A stretch of DNA of 46,720 nt from Clostridiales bacterium DTU072 (GTDB taxonomy: Bacteria; Bacillota; Clostridia; Christensenellales; DTU072). The notes beneath the pieces were generated by a model, which saw nothing but the letters and a program-made list of their open reading frames with translations, had not been told where the DNA came from and did not search any database. The stretch is taken from the NCBI GenBank assembly GCA_001512685.1, contig LFSG01000033.1, positions 1-46,720 of the forward strand, read 5' to 3'. Shown here one piece after another: positions 18,801 through 27,068 of this stretch (position 1 is its first letter; each line of letters begins with the position of its first letter). The position numbers and the translations under genes are program-made.

Positions 18801-21800
18801 ATAACCCCGGTCAATGGACTTCCACATATATCATGGTTATGCTTAAATCGGGCGTGGGGCCCAGCGGCGCGTCTTTAATGTATACCGATGAAAAAGACGA
18901 CAGCGGCAATCCTATTTATAAAGATTCCGACACAATGGAAGAAGGCTGGAAATACCGCGGCGTGGAAATTTATAACAAAGCCGTAACAAGCAGCAACAAT
19001 GTGTCGTATATGCTTCTTAAGGAAGACCAAAATAGAAATTACTCGGTAAGGATAGTTTCGGGCTCGGGCAATTCGTTGGTTGTGCCCATCAGCGACAACG
19101 AAGGCAATTTGATGATAGATAAGAGCACGCCTTACATGAAGCTGAATATCGTGGGAACTAAGTCCGATAAATGGACGGCTAACGCGCACGACCTCCATAA
19201 ATGGTTTATCGCTCAGCCCGTCATTACTTTTGATGTAGGCTGGTTTATAAAAGACCAATACGGCAACAACGTATTCCAAGAAGCTTATCCCATAAGCGGA
19301 GCCACCATTTACAGCAGATACACATTCATTAACGCCGAGGGATACGAGGTTACTACCGAATGGTCTACCAGCGGCATAGAGAATAACGCTTATAATCCCA
19401 ACGGATATAAGCCTACGCTGAGAATACCTCATAATGCCGACGCCGTGAGGACTTATGAATTTAAGATTGTGTCGGGCGCGGGCAAAGAATTCTATATTAA
19501 GGACGAATATGCCAATCCCGCCAATTATCAAGGCAAAAATCTTTGGGTAAAAGCTTTGGATTCCGACCAAGACGGCGAATATACCATAAAAGTGGACACC
19601 AATGATTATATCATTGATATCCAACAATGGCTCAAAGGGTATATGGACGGAATGAATGTGCAGCATCTTCCCGCCGTTCAAGCTGACGATATGGCTCAAA
19701 TAACGGTCATGGTCAACGGGCAGGCCGCCACGACGGCAAAGAGAGGCTCTACGGTTACCGTTACCATTGACGAAAACGTTTATGACCCTCAAAAAGGCTA
19801 CGGTTATATCTATAAGAGAGCGGAATATTACGGCGTTGAGCTTAATACTCAGGGAGACCGATATATCGAAAAATTCTATTCCCGTCAACAAACCTCTTTC
19901 AGCTTCGATATATTCGATGAGAATTATAAAATAAAAGCTTATTTCACCAAAGAAATAAGAATTGATTATTACAACCTCACGCAAGTTAAGCAAAACGGCA
20001 ATATCTTGCCCGTTGAAGTAAGCGGCGGCGACAGATGCGTAAGTCAATTGCGGTTTACCGTGCTTTATACGGGAGAGTCCCATTATCCCATATATAAGGC
20101 TTATAATAATTCCACTCAAGCTCCCGTCGAATTGGGCGAATATGATCTTGAGGTATTGATAGCCAACGACAACCCCGCCGATCCCAACTATAAGATTCAT
20201 AACCCCGTGGGAAGCAAAGAGCTAATCCTTTATTTCGATGGAGAAGGAACGGCTCAGTCGCCTTACAGGATTTACAACAGCGAGGATATCGGCTATATCA
20301 ATATCTACAACGATCCCGACGCCAAATATAACTTCTTGGGAGAGAACAGAAGCCAAGCTTATTATCTGCAAATGAATAATGTGGAAATAGCGGACGGATA
20401 CGCCCCGATATACGGAGAATTTACGGGAATATATAACGGCAATCAATTTGAAATCTTTGCCGAAGACATAATAAACGCTCAAGGCAATTTCGGAATATTT
20501 GAAAGCGTAAACGGCGGCAAGATAATGAATCTCGGCATAAAATTGTCCTTGCTCAATATTTCCCAAGCTCAGAACGCGGGCTTCCTCGCGGGCAGCGTCT
20601 TCGGCGGCGCCGAAATTACCAATTGTTACGCCATAGGCGAAATGTATATAGCAAGCGACAACGGCAATGTGGGCGGCTTGGTTGGATACGCTTACGGTTT
20701 GGCAGCTTTGAACAAGAATTATACCGATGTGGCCATCTCCAATAAAGGCAAAGTCTTCAGCGGAAACATAGGCGGTCTTATCGGGCTTATGGACCAAACC
20801 AAAATGCTTTACGCCCATGCCATAGGAGCTGTTGAAATTTACAATGTGGATACCTCGGCGTTGAACGCGGGCGTTTTGGCGGGCAAGATTTCTTCCGTGT
20901 GGGGAGAGTTCATGTTCAATAAATATCTCTACGGCAACCTGTTCGTCAATGACGCCATTGAAAATAACGGCGGAGCAGGCTTTGTTGACCCGTCCGTTGC
21001 CTCCACCGTTTCAAACGGCTTAGAGGGCTTGCTGTTCAACGCCTTCATTAATTCCAACATAGGCAGGATAACCATAGCCGACACCTCGAATTCCAATAAA
21101 GAAATCAGAAATCTGGCCATAAGAAGAATAAGAGAACTGGGTATGGAATACGGTATCGGAACGGGAGCCGATCCCTTCTTGGTGAATAGCGAAGAGGCTT
21201 TAAGCTTCATCGATAAATATGTTTGGGCGCATTATGTGCAAATCGCCGACATCACGCTGACCAAACCCTTTAACACAATAGCCGCTCATAAGGTGTTTAC
21301 GGGCAGCTATGACGGAATGAGCAGCGAGGGCAGACACGCTATCAATAAATTGGTTATCGACACCAATGACAATATCGCGGGCATGTTCGGCAGGGTGGCA
21401 GGCTCCATAAGAAATGTGGATATCCGCGACCTGAATATCAATATGACATATGAGGGCGGAGGAAACGCTTATGTTGGCGCTTTGGCCGCCATACTGCAAC
21501 CTAAGGCTAACATAGTAATGATATATGCTTTGGGCAACATAACGGCGTCCGCGCCCAACGCTTTGTTGAATTTGGGCGGTATCGTGGGCTATGCCGAAGG
21601 CAAAGGCACCATTGAGGGAAAGACCTCTATCGTTGACATACTCGCTCTTGCCAATGTTAAGACCTTAAGCGCCAATGCCTTGAATATTGGTGGAACAGCG
21701 GGCTTTATTGACAGAGTGGATATGAGAAAGGTATTCAGCCTGGGCAGAGTGGAAGGCAATTACAGCAACACGGGCTCGGTGGGAGCCATTGTGGGAAGGG

Positions 21801-22783
21801 CGGCCGGAATAAATAACATATCCGATTATTACGCTCTTAAGGGCAATACTTACGCCCACGGCCAAAGCTATGATAATTTGGCGGGATATTCTCCCAATAC
21901 CGTGTTTAATGAAACTTATCTGCAAACCTTCGAACAATTCAGAGGCAATACTTTGAAGTTTGAATCTGACAGCGAGAAAGAAATTGACGAAATACTTGAC
22001 GGCGTATATCCCTTGCAAGGCAAAGGCACCCTTAACAGTCCTTTCTTAATAAATAACGAGGAAGAATTCGCTTATATCAACGACTTCCTGTACGCCAACT
22101 ACAGAATAAAGAGCAATCTTGACTTCACCGGCAAGGAATTCAAAACAATCGGCGTGGGCGCTAAGTTTACCGGCTCCATAAATGCCGCCATGACGCCTCA
22201 AGAGTATATCGAAAACGGCAACACAGGTCCCAGAAACTTCACAATAAGCGGTTTGACCGACGCGTTTGTATACTATAACGCGGGCACCATCAGGGATATC
22301 AGATTCAATATCCAATATAACAAGGTTCATTATGAAGAAACTGTCTTTGGAACGGTTTGCGTATACAACGCCGGAACCATACAAGGCGTAGTCGCCGACG
22401 GATATATTATTCTTAAGGTTGTAGGCGGCTCGGCAGCGATAGTGGGCGGCTTCGTTGGTCAAGACTTGGGAGGAACCTTTACCAATTCCGTTCAAGAGCC
22501 CAACTATGAGGTAAGCTCCATTAACAATATCCAAATGTCCGTTGTGGCCACTCAGATTAACGCGGGCGGATTTGTGGGAAGAATAACGGGGCACACCTTC
22601 TTAAGCTATCTGATAAGCAACGGAGATATTATCTGTACGGGCGGCTCGGTGCTGGCGGGAACGGTGGCGGGCGCTGTGCTGAATACCGGCGTTACCTTTG
22701 AAAACGAGATTGAAGCTTCGGCAAGGGTATATGTTAACAATGAAGACCGCACCAGAAAATACGGCTTTAATATCAATCAATAA
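12854..22783 (+). CDS. Giant exported Ig-like and beta-helix repeat protein (3309 aa)
   Basis: The N-terminus has a long signal peptide or signal anchor (hydrophobic 17-40, possible cleavage at PAQAA near 50). Residues about 210-2230 hold some 16 Ig-like modules of 95-160 residues, each ending in an ID..xPP-type boundary (IDTTPPIM, IDRTAPQL, IDQTPPTI, IDKVNPTI) and typically containing W(T/S)N, SG and D.AGN motifs, as in bacterial Ig-like or cadherin-like adhesins. A short MBG/YDG-like segment (about 2370-2460) precedes three modules starting G.GT..PF.I at about 2463, 2768 and 3056, rich in GLUG-like GGLVG repeats and probably a right-handed beta-helix. No LPXTG, membrane segment, SLH, dockerin or choline-binding module is seen at the C-terminus (ends GFNINQ). 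An adhesin or matrix role is inference. ATG 12854 is chosen for its ribosome site; a TTG 15 nt earlier is unlikely. Confidence 0.88.
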   Translation: MKKYQIHQDTMKKNKNTFVVITLVLFMIVAALLFAATNIFVLEEKEPAQAATYSKGKNATISAISKGDGSVTISLTDSANNEYRLYCGGACTRQYYRPQLTFTGTAAYLYRNGALTIKMFCEYKSPYHSDSKECYMKMQGPGGIDDKKTWSPSTGWKSSSSEERTPSYQSNSSDTSFTINFEFSADDGKNLSVECKTDTYIKPYAIVSVKTDNTAPTVQNPTYETKWSKEKKVTIKITDNLAGVNPNTIKVNGKAIKSHEYDSPHKGRDVTNIETTISNSGSSNLIVEAADYLGNKTTKSFTIDKIDDSYPVIKSELAMTVDGVPISSSTWTNKPITLTGSAQDTLSGIKEFVIAGTTYSISPAETGVVTRSKVIYENGTYSASVKDAVGWEKSFKDIKVTNIDTDKPTVSVYYSTAWTNGNVRLYITASDTGGSGVKEVTITAPGISKKATVVSSGSLDGRSCTHYYDMLASNGRITYEVKVYDNAGNVCQTSATATPNIDTTPPIMETPDLIGYRKGESTAIDASLVYSYTNITVNISCSDSESGLKEIELNGQTKKASAGVKNYVFNFAEIITKNTIQEPEYSIKLTDVAGNQNTIKIYPLKDSEMPHAIALSLNDWASVDSQNVTASVWFGKSGGRVDIRRTYLSGADGQTIATSIVENIVSYPASKNLDDDFYGPNKEKEYKDISRKVTYEGEEYYHFRLVSNAGEVSPWYGIEGQVANTPTLSLSGGVFTFSSNGARTRIDRTAPQLLTNKYTNGSGVSVSEDELMGPGSKYIAEEFFGEFIVNDGISVGGSRTNGINGSGLFNPSDPDSLKVPCVSYTVDMGLEAREIEFNWDLGNSCVWKFGSNYTMTIFEVRFSNQNKVFYDPQAEIQVPTYTFTVKDRAGNTATYTKKPKIDDTEPTIEIVSVLEKGNEVKPYNLYQLQHNYNPLWVRNPIEIKLRKTFGISGATIAWGFDPNPQREGPPPSPDSPSIVWQTANSDIGTIEGNTLTSEYVTITIQTNHSFNAALFLKATSGAQKLDGTPITKNKCSEQIDIVTTYYYYFAIDANLPEIIKFEFTDESGQVVQKNGWSPSQVNLHVYATDIPTSGYTLEGSGIKSVNVKVRNTEIQVPMQPVNSDKTHWQSVNRLPSEQYEITIEDNVGNWANISGANRDRYLTHAPNIDTLQPMILASAGTYNSLKGYYSGGVYYPATPTNQSVTITLSSEANKSIKSGAQVYYMKRSVNDFQAVRYSVESEPGHTLINLTSQPWVLLYQVPQGAILNGYPLPNVGTMENPEEHAGFDFLIVTGAGKRAHLEFGTVFVDMKSPSLMVNQIEYIRDDGQEAVGVIPDINNPLDEGNWTNASVTAKLYVYDGLIGAGIDKNQVKLSYQKDGIDYIVDWQATENLDSHNNGFYIFTLDSYIEYTLRYADLAGNIGQYTIRPLIDREPVSISLSAMTAEGGIYNIDPSQPGGVSYIDKNIVINISLQFGLSSFAYNNYTFQKGTEKYRLLYSPDNKQTIYDITAMMGSGNTWTNPADGSVFQFLGHNNRMANYRMVLTENQNRSYFFEVWNGISEANASTSPGAPSRIAVPSMQTDVNAATVKIDQTPPTISNIVYSSPIDAWTADDITVTFEVNDNQYGSGVLENTSKSVVMVKRDVNSAQTVLEIVQLTKVGGRYQFVMDGYYNYYIEFEDRIGNGAKGLNYGNIVGGKVTGKDGGIYGPIRPLIDKLQPEFVDQDGNFGITATSNNKVYDNNWTYHNVSVNFSTTVGISGQTLQLRTKISENSPWSQWIDITGSEALYNGTVEPLTGITRKNTLKVFSENTDTLIYEFRVISGAGLSTVCSDFGWIKIDKVNPTISVMARAGSSEYTAGTWTKESVRFTLNVTRGKSGSIIEVTTNKDDPTSWGNGNATIGILNNALTEQATLERQSTTNPPVQYYFRVTSMAGLSATYEFGTVKIDKQPLSVNYSFVKVNEEDLVYSGGKLNYEQTWVKGQAYNPGQWTSTYIMVMLKSGVGPSGASLMYTDEKDDSGNPIYKDSDTMEEGWKYRGVEIYNKAVTSSNNVSYMLLKEDQNRNYSVRIVSGSGNSLVVPISDNEGNLMIDKSTPYMKLNIVGTKSDKWTANAHDLHKWFIAQPVITFDVGWFIKDQYGNNVFQEAYPISGATIYSRYTFINAEGYEVTTEWSTSGIENNAYNPNGYKPTLRIPHNADAVRTYEFKIVSGAGKEFYIKDEYANPANYQGKNLWVKALDSDQDGEYTIKVDTNDYIIDIQQWLKGYMDGMNVQHLPAVQADDMAQITVMVNGQAATTAKRGSTVTVTIDENVYDPQKGYGYIYKRAEYYGVELNTQGDRYIEKFYSRQQTSFSFDIFDENYKIKAYFTKEIRIDYYNLTQVKQNGNILPVEVSGGDRCVSQLRFTVLYTGESHYPIYKAYNNSTQAPVELGEYDLEVLIANDNPADPNYKIHNPVGSKELILYFDGEGTAQSPYRIYNSEDIGYINIYNDPDAKYNFLGENRSQAYYLQMNNVEIADGYAPIYGEFTGIYNGNQFEIFAEDIINAQGNFGIFESVNGGKIMNLGIKLSLLNISQAQNAGFLAGSVFGGAEITNCYAIGEMYIASDNGNVGGLVGYAYGLAALNKNYTDVAISNKGKVFSGNIGGLIGLMDQTKMLYAHAIGAVEIYNVDTSALNAGVLAGKISSVWGEFMFNKYLYGNLFVNDAIENNGGAGFVDPSVASTVSNGLEGLLFNAFINSNIGRITIADTSNSNKEIRNLAIRRIRELGMEYGIGTGADPFLVNSEEALSFIDKYVWAHYVQIADITLTKPFNTIAAHKVFTGSYDGMSSEGRHAINKLVIDTNDNIAGMFGRVAGSIRNVDIRDLNINMTYEGGGNAYVGALAAILQPKANIVMIYALGNITASAPNALLNLGGIVGYAEGKGTIEGKTSIVDILALANVKTLSANALNIGGTAGFIDRVDMRKVFSLGRVEGNYSNTGSVGAIVGRAAGINNISDYYALKGNTYAHGQSYDNLAGYSPNTVFNETYLQTFEQFRGNTLKFESDSEKEIDEILDGVYPLQGKGTLNSPFLINNEEEFAYINDFLYANYRIKSNLDFTGKEFKTIGVGAKFTGSINAAMTPQEYIENGNTGPRNFTISGLTDAFVYYNAGTIRDIRFNIQYNKVHYEETVFGTVCVYNAGTIQGVVADGYIILKVVGGSAAIVGGFVGQDLGGTFTNSVQEPNYEVSSINNIQMSVVATQINAGGFVGRITGHTFLSYLISNGDIICTGGSVLAGTVAGAVLNTGVTFENEIEASARVYVNNEDRTRKYGFNINQ

Positions 22784-22805
22784 TCGCCGGTAAAAAATAT
22801 TACCA

Positions 22806-22834
22806 TTGATTTAATTATTAAAATATGGGATAAT
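22806..22834 (+). promoter_or_regulatory. Candidate promoter of the cytidylate-kinase-like gene
   Basis: TTGATT (22806-22811) and GATAAT (22829-22834) are 17 nt apart. The -10 lies inside the left arm of a hairpin, so this sequence may be either promoter or terminator. Confidence 0.45.
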
Positions 22835-22858
22835 ATAATTGTATTATCCCTATTTTTA
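22827..22858 (+). terminator. Hairpin after the giant gene, probable terminator
   Basis: GGGATAATAT (22827-22836) pairs with GTATTATCCC (22841-22850) around AATT, one G-T pair, followed by TATTTTTATT. It lies 44 nt past the stop of the giant gene and directly before the next ribosome site. Confidence 0.6.
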
Positions 22859-22874
22859 TTAAAAGGAGGTTATT

Positions 22875-23477
22875 ATGAAGTACATCACAATAGGAAGGCA
22901 GTACGGAAGCGGAGGAAGACAGATAGGAAAAATCTTGTCGGAAAAGCTGAACATTCCTGTTTATGATACCGAGCTGATTACCCTTGCTTCGCAAAAAAGC
23001 GGCATATCGGCCGAATACATAGAAGCTTTAGACGAACAAGGGACGGCTAGCTTCTTTCACTCCTTGCTCATAAATTCTTCTCCCATCGGTTCGGTTATTC
23101 CCAACTACTATAATATGACCACCAATGACCAGCTTTTCTTTTTGCAAAGCGATATCATAAAAGAATTGGCGAAAAAAGGTGATTGCATCTTCGTAGGCAG
23201 GTGCGCCGACTATATCCTTGAAAAACAAGATATACTCAATGTCTTTATTTACGCTCCTTTGGAATACCGCGCCAAGGTTATCGCTAAGCGCTATAACGTA
23301 AGCGAGGACGAAGCGCTTTCAAGAGCACAAAAAATCGACAGAAAGCGCAAAGCTTATTACAACCATTATACTTCCAAGAAATGGGGAGAAGTGGAAAGCT
23401 ATCACTTGTCGCTGGATGCCGCCAGGCTGGGACAGGAAAAAATTATCGACATTATAATTAAGGCGTTTAAGGATTAA
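22875..23477 (+). CDS. Cytidylate kinase-like family protein
   Basis: The 200-residue P-loop protein starts ITIGRQYGSGGRQIGKIL, the nucleotide-binding loop of the cytidylate kinase-like family (PF13189), and continues with VGRCADYIL and a lid-type RAQKIDRKRKAYYNHYT region. True Cmk enzymes phosphorylate CMP and dCMP; members of this shorter family are common in Clostridia and their nucleotide substrate is not established, so CMP kinase activity is only a possibility. AAAGGAGG precedes the ATG. It lies between the giant surface protein and a two-component system, with no sequence evidence of a shared function. Confidence 0.85.
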   Translation: MKYITIGRQYGSGGRQIGKILSEKLNIPVYDTELITLASQKSGISAEYIEALDEQGTASFFHSLLINSSPIGSVIPNYYNMTTNDQLFFLQSDIIKELAKKGDCIFVGRCADYILEKQDILNVFIYAPLEYRAKVIAKRYNVSEDEALSRAQKIDRKRKAYYNHYTSKKWGEVESYHLSLDAARLGQEKIIDIIIKAFKD

Positions 23478-23527
23478 TTAAAGTTAATTTAAGATTGCGG
23501 CAATAACATATAGCTTAGGACGGTGTT

Positions 23528-24205
23528 ATGAAAATATTACTTATTGAAGACGAAAAGCGTCTTTCGGACGCGCTCGCGCATATTTTGAAAAAAGAAAAAT
23601 ATGCGGTGGACGCGGTATATGACGGCGAAAGCGGTTTGGACAAAGGAATAAGCGGCATTTACGATGTTATTATCTTAGACCTCATGCTTCCCAAAATGGA
23701 CGGTTTGGAGGTGCTTAAATCCTTAAGAGAAGCTCAAGTAAACACTCCCGTGCTTATCCTAACCGCCAAAGATTCCATTAACGATAAAGTGGAAGGCTTG
23801 GATTGCGGCGCCGACGATTACCTTGCCAAACCGTTCTCCACGCCCGAATTGCTTGCCAGAATAAGAGCGCTGCTCAGAAGAAAAACCGAAAACATAAACG
23901 AAGACACTATAGCCTTTGGGGATATCAGCCTTAACCTGTCCACTTACGAATTATTTTGCGGCGCCAAAAAAGTAAAGGTTTCGCTTAAAGAGTGCGAAAT
24001 CTTAAAATATTTTTTGCAGCGCCCCAATTTTGTGGTAACAAAAGATGAATTGATAATAAAAATATGGGGCTATGATTCCGAAGCCGAATACAACAATATC
24101 GAAGTATATATTTCGTTTTTGCGGAAAAAGCTGAACTTTTTGGCGGCAAAAACGGAAATTTCCACCGTAAGAGGAGCAGGCTATAAATTAGAGTACAATG
24201 TTTAA
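23528..24205 (+). CDS. OmpR/PhoB-family response regulator
   Basis: The 225-residue regulator has a receiver domain with acidic pocket E7-D8, phosphoacceptor D51 (ILDLMLPKMDG) and the conserved LTAKD Lys, then a winged-helix DNA-binding domain from about residue 128 with the recognition region and wing ending STVRGAGYKLE. It would be phosphorylated by the kinase whose gene overlaps its end by 8 nt and would then bind DNA at target promoters. The targets are unknown; the neighbouring giant gene is a possible one. The ribosome site before the ATG is modest (AGGACGGTG). Confidence 0.94.
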   Translation: MKILLIEDEKRLSDALAHILKKEKYAVDAVYDGESGLDKGISGIYDVIILDLMLPKMDGLEVLKSLREAQVNTPVLILTAKDSINDKVEGLDCGADDYLAKPFSTPELLARIRALLRRKTENINEDTIAFGDISLNLSTYELFCGAKKVKVSLKECEILKYFLQRPNFVVTKDELIIKIWGYDSEAEYNNIEVYISFLRKKLNFLAAKTEISTVRGAGYKLEYNV

Positions 24206-25466
24206 AAAACTAAGGCGAAAGATTATCATAAATAATATGATTTTGTTTGGAGTACTGATATTGGTACTCCTTGCCGTTGTGTTCGGGCTGACTTTTTTCA
24301 GAATGAGCGTGCAGATTGAAGAATCCATTGAAAAAAATCTTGCCGCGGTAAGGAATAGAGATTTTCTTTTGCCCAGCCTTATGCAGACATACGGACTGGA
24401 TTCCAACAGCCTTGTTTTGTTCGTCAATTTGCCGGACAAGACAATAGGCCATATCTCGGGCGACGCGCATTTTTCCGAAGATAACTTAAATTATATAATA
24501 GACGAGATTGTTGAACGCCCTAAAATGAACGGCAAGCTGAAGGTGGGCAATAAGTATTTGGCGTATAATAAGCAGCAGGTCTTTGACAGCGCCAGAATTA
24601 TAATTTATGATTACACTTTGCAGCAAAACAGCTTGAGGGCTTTGCTTATTATTTTGGCGGGCGTATACGCCGCCGCGCTTATTTCGCTTTATTTTATATT
24701 CAGAGTGTCGGCGGACAAGGCGGTAAGGCCCATCGAAAACGCTTTTATTAAACAGAGAGAACTTATCGCCAACGCTTCTCATGAGCTTAAGACGCCTTTG
24801 ACAATAATAGATACCAGTCTTTCCATAATCAACGCCAATAAAAACGAAAGCGTGGATTTCCATAATAAATGGTTTGAGAATATATCTTTGCAATCCAGCA
24901 GAATGTCCGCGCTTATCAGCGAAATGCTGGAGCTTGCCAAAGCCGACAACCTCAACGCTTCTTTCATTAAAACCATAGTCAATGTCAGCGATATTCTGCA
25001 GGGCGTTTTGTTGGAAATGGAAGCGGCGTTTTATGAAAACGGCATTAAGCTCGATACCGCCATAGCCGAAAATATCATGGTAAAAGGGGACGGCGAAAGC
25101 ATAAAAAAATTGTTTTATATCTTTGCCGAAAACGCCGTCAAATATACTCCCGCCAACGGAAATATCAGCGTTAAATTGTATTATGAAAAAAGGAAAGCGG
25201 TATTCAGCATAAGAAACAGCGGCGGCGGCATTCCCAGAGAAAAAATCCCCAAGCTGTTCGACCGATTCTATCGAACCGACGAAGCGCGCACGCAAGGGAC
25301 TTCCCACAGCTTCGGGCTGGGGCTTGCCATAGCCAAATCCATTTTGGACAGCATGGACGCTTATATTGAAATAGACAGCAAGGAAAACGAGTATACCGAA
25401 TTTGTTATCTTATTCAAGCGCCCCAATCCTTTAAGAAATCCGATAAAAAACAAAGACGCCCAATAA
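24198..25466 (+). CDS. Sensor histidine kinase (HisKA/HATPase)
   Basis: The 422-residue kinase has two membrane segments (about 12-36 and 146-170) enclosing an extracytoplasmic sensor region of about 110 residues, a linker, HisKA with phosphoacceptor H195 in NASHELKTPLTI, and a HATPase domain with N box (FAENAVKYTPANG), G1 (IRNSGGGIP), F box (FDRFYR) and G2 (GLGLAIAKSIL). All catalytic motifs are intact. It partners the response regulator upstream, which it overlaps by 8 nt. The sensor domain is not recognisable, so the signal is unknown. A bidirectional terminator follows. Confidence 0.93.
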   Translation: MFKKLRRKIIINNMILFGVLILVLLAVVFGLTFFRMSVQIEESIEKNLAAVRNRDFLLPSLMQTYGLDSNSLVLFVNLPDKTIGHISGDAHFSEDNLNYIIDEIVERPKMNGKLKVGNKYLAYNKQQVFDSARIIIYDYTLQQNSLRALLIILAGVYAAALISLYFIFRVSADKAVRPIENAFIKQRELIANASHELKTPLTIIDTSLSIINANKNESVDFHNKWFENISLQSSRMSALISEMLELAKADNLNASFIKTIVNVSDILQGVLLEMEAAFYENGIKLDTAIAENIMVKGDGESIKKLFYIFAENAVKYTPANGNISVKLYYEKRKAVFSIRNSGGGIPREKIPKLFDRFYRTDEARTQGTSHSFGLGLAIAKSILDSMDAYIEIDSKENEYTEFVILFKRPNPLRNPIKNKDAQ

Positions 25467-25496
25467 AAAAATAAAAGCCTTTAATTAATGCAAAAT

Positions 25497-25533
25497 AAAA
25501 CCCCTTAATTTAGCGTTAAGGGGTTGTCTTTTT
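25497..25533. terminator. Bidirectional terminator between kinase and symporter
   Basis: AACCCCTTAA (25499-25508) pairs with TTAAGGGGTT (25516-25525) around a 7-nt loop, with T-rich sequence on the right and A-rich on the left, so it can end both converging transcripts. Confidence 0.85.
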
Positions 25534-25551
25534 TGTTGTTAAAGGCAAATA

Positions 25552-27027
25552 TTATTCGGTTTGTCCGTTTCGTCTGGCGTTAAGCTCCGCGGTTACGCGG
25601 TCTTTTTTGTCGCCCACCAAGTCATAGAAGAATATGGGGATTATGGAAAGCAACAAGCCTACCGCGGGGAAAATGGTTACCAAGGAGAACATGTTTATTT
25701 GAATGGAAGAAGTAATGGCTACCGCCCCTTCCACATATTCCACGGGGTTGAGTTTTATCAAAGTATACATCAGCACGATAAACGAGGTGGCGAAAGCGTT
25801 GCCCAGCTTGTTTATGAAAGTTTGGCAGCTGCTGGCGATACCGTCCAATCGGTTGTTGGTTTTCCATTCCATGTAATCTATGGTGTCGGATATCATGGCG
25901 AAAGAAACCACATTGAATACGCCCAGCGGCACGCCCGAAATTATCAAGAAGGGGGAAAGATAATAGAGTATATAAGGAGAGTCAAGCAACTTAAATCCCA
26001 CAAAAAACATTATTATGTCCACCACAAAGCCGAGTATGCCCGAAAAGATTATTATTTGTTTATAGTTAAATTTTTTGAAGAATTTGGGCAAGAAAACCAT
26101 GGCGCCGAACATGCCCGCCGCTACCGTTACTCCAAATATAAGTATGGTTTGGCCTATAGGAATATTGGTAAAGGAATATCTGGCCACATGTATTGCGCCC
26201 GCTTGTATCATATACCTTGGGAAACTGAGAACTCCCATAATTACCACTAATATAAGCGGCTTGTTGTTTTTCATGGCTTTGGTCACTTCTTTGAAGGGTA
26301 CTTTGGCTTTCTTTATGGGGACCACCCTTTCTTTGGCGTAAAAGAAAAACCTGGCGAACAGCGCCATGCCGGCTATGGATATAATAATGGCGGTAATGAA
26401 ATAACTGTGTTTGTATTGCAACCATTTGTATTGGGCGTCATTCATGCCGCCTTTGTCCAAAAACAAAGCCACTATCATGGGAACGACAATCATAAAAGCT
26501 TGCGGCAAAGCCGCTCCTACGCCGTTTACCGTTCTGCCTATGGAAATTATTTTGCCTCTTTCTTTGGGGTTGGGGGTGGCAAGATTTACTATGCTCCAAA
26601 AGGGTACGTCGGATACGGTGTATATCATTCCCCAAAGCACATATGTAATTGAAGCGTAAACCATTTTTGCTTTAACGCTTATGTCGGGCACATAGAACAG
26701 CAGTATTGTCAATATAGCGATGGGAATGGGGGTGAAAATGATATACGGCTTCATTTTGCCGTATTTAGTTTGTGTGTTGTCGGCTATCATACCCATTAAG
26801 GGATCGTTTATGGCGTCCCATATTCTGGCGGCAAGCATTAATACGAACACAAAAAGCGAGGGCACCAAAAGTATGTTGGTGTAAAAGTCTGAAATGTACG
26901 AACTCATAATTGAATAAACCGCGCCTTGTCCGCCCGCCGCTATGGCAAAAGCCCTGAGCTCCTTCTTTTCCATATAATTTTTGTCCACCGTCAAAGCGGT
27001 TGCGTTTTTGTCCATGGTTGATTGCAT
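25552..27027 (-). CDS. GPH-family sugar:cation symporter
   Basis: The 491-residue protein has about 12 membrane segments and the marks of the glycoside-pentoside-hexuronide:cation symporters (MelB, XynB/YicJ type): ARIWDAINDPLMGMIADNTQTKYGKMKPYI near residues 67-96, and PFWSIVNLATPNPKERGK in the loop after segment 4. These carriers import oligosaccharides or glycosides with Na+ or H+. The exact sugar cannot be read from the sequence. AAGGAG precedes the ATG of MQST. An extended N-terminal tail of about 25 residues is unusual but in frame with the good ribosome site. It is a single-gene transcript with its own promoter. Confidence 0.9.
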   Translation of the reverse strand: MQSTMDKNATALTVDKNYMEKKELRAFAIAAGGQGAVYSIMSSYISDFYTNILLVPSLFVFVLMLAARIWDAINDPLMGMIADNTQTKYGKMKPYIIFTPIPIAILTILLFYVPDISVKAKMVYASITYVLWGMIYTVSDVPFWSIVNLATPNPKERGKIISIGRTVNGVGAALPQAFMIVVPMIVALFLDKGGMNDAQYKWLQYKHSYFITAIIISIAGMALFARFFFYAKERVVPIKKAKVPFKEVTKAMKNNKPLILVVIMGVLSFPRYMIQAGAIHVARYSFTNIPIGQTILIFGVTVAAGMFGAMVFLPKFFKKFNYKQIIIFSGILGFVVDIIMFFVGFKLLDSPYILYYLSPFLIISGVPLGVFNVVSFAMISDTIDYMEWKTNNRLDGIASSCQTFINKLGNAFATSFIVLMYTLIKLNPVEYVEGAVAITSSIQINMFSLVTIFPAVGLLLSIIPIFFYDLVGDKKDRVTAELNARRNGQTE

Positions 27028-27068
27028 GAAAGACTCCTTAAATTAATAAAAAAATTAAATATAAATCA

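Noticed and set aside
18875-20200. 441-codon open frame antisense to the giant gene
   Set aside because: It is antisense to a clearly coding region with strong domain repeats, has no ribosome site and no recognisable motifs; it arises from the codon usage of the sense gene. Similar long minus-strand frames at 13106-13648, 15635-16459, 16496-17038 and 20222-20818 are rejected for the same reason.
24486-25307. 273-codon open frame antisense to the histidine kinase
   Set aside because: The sense frame holds all kinase motifs; the antisense frame has no motif and no start signals.
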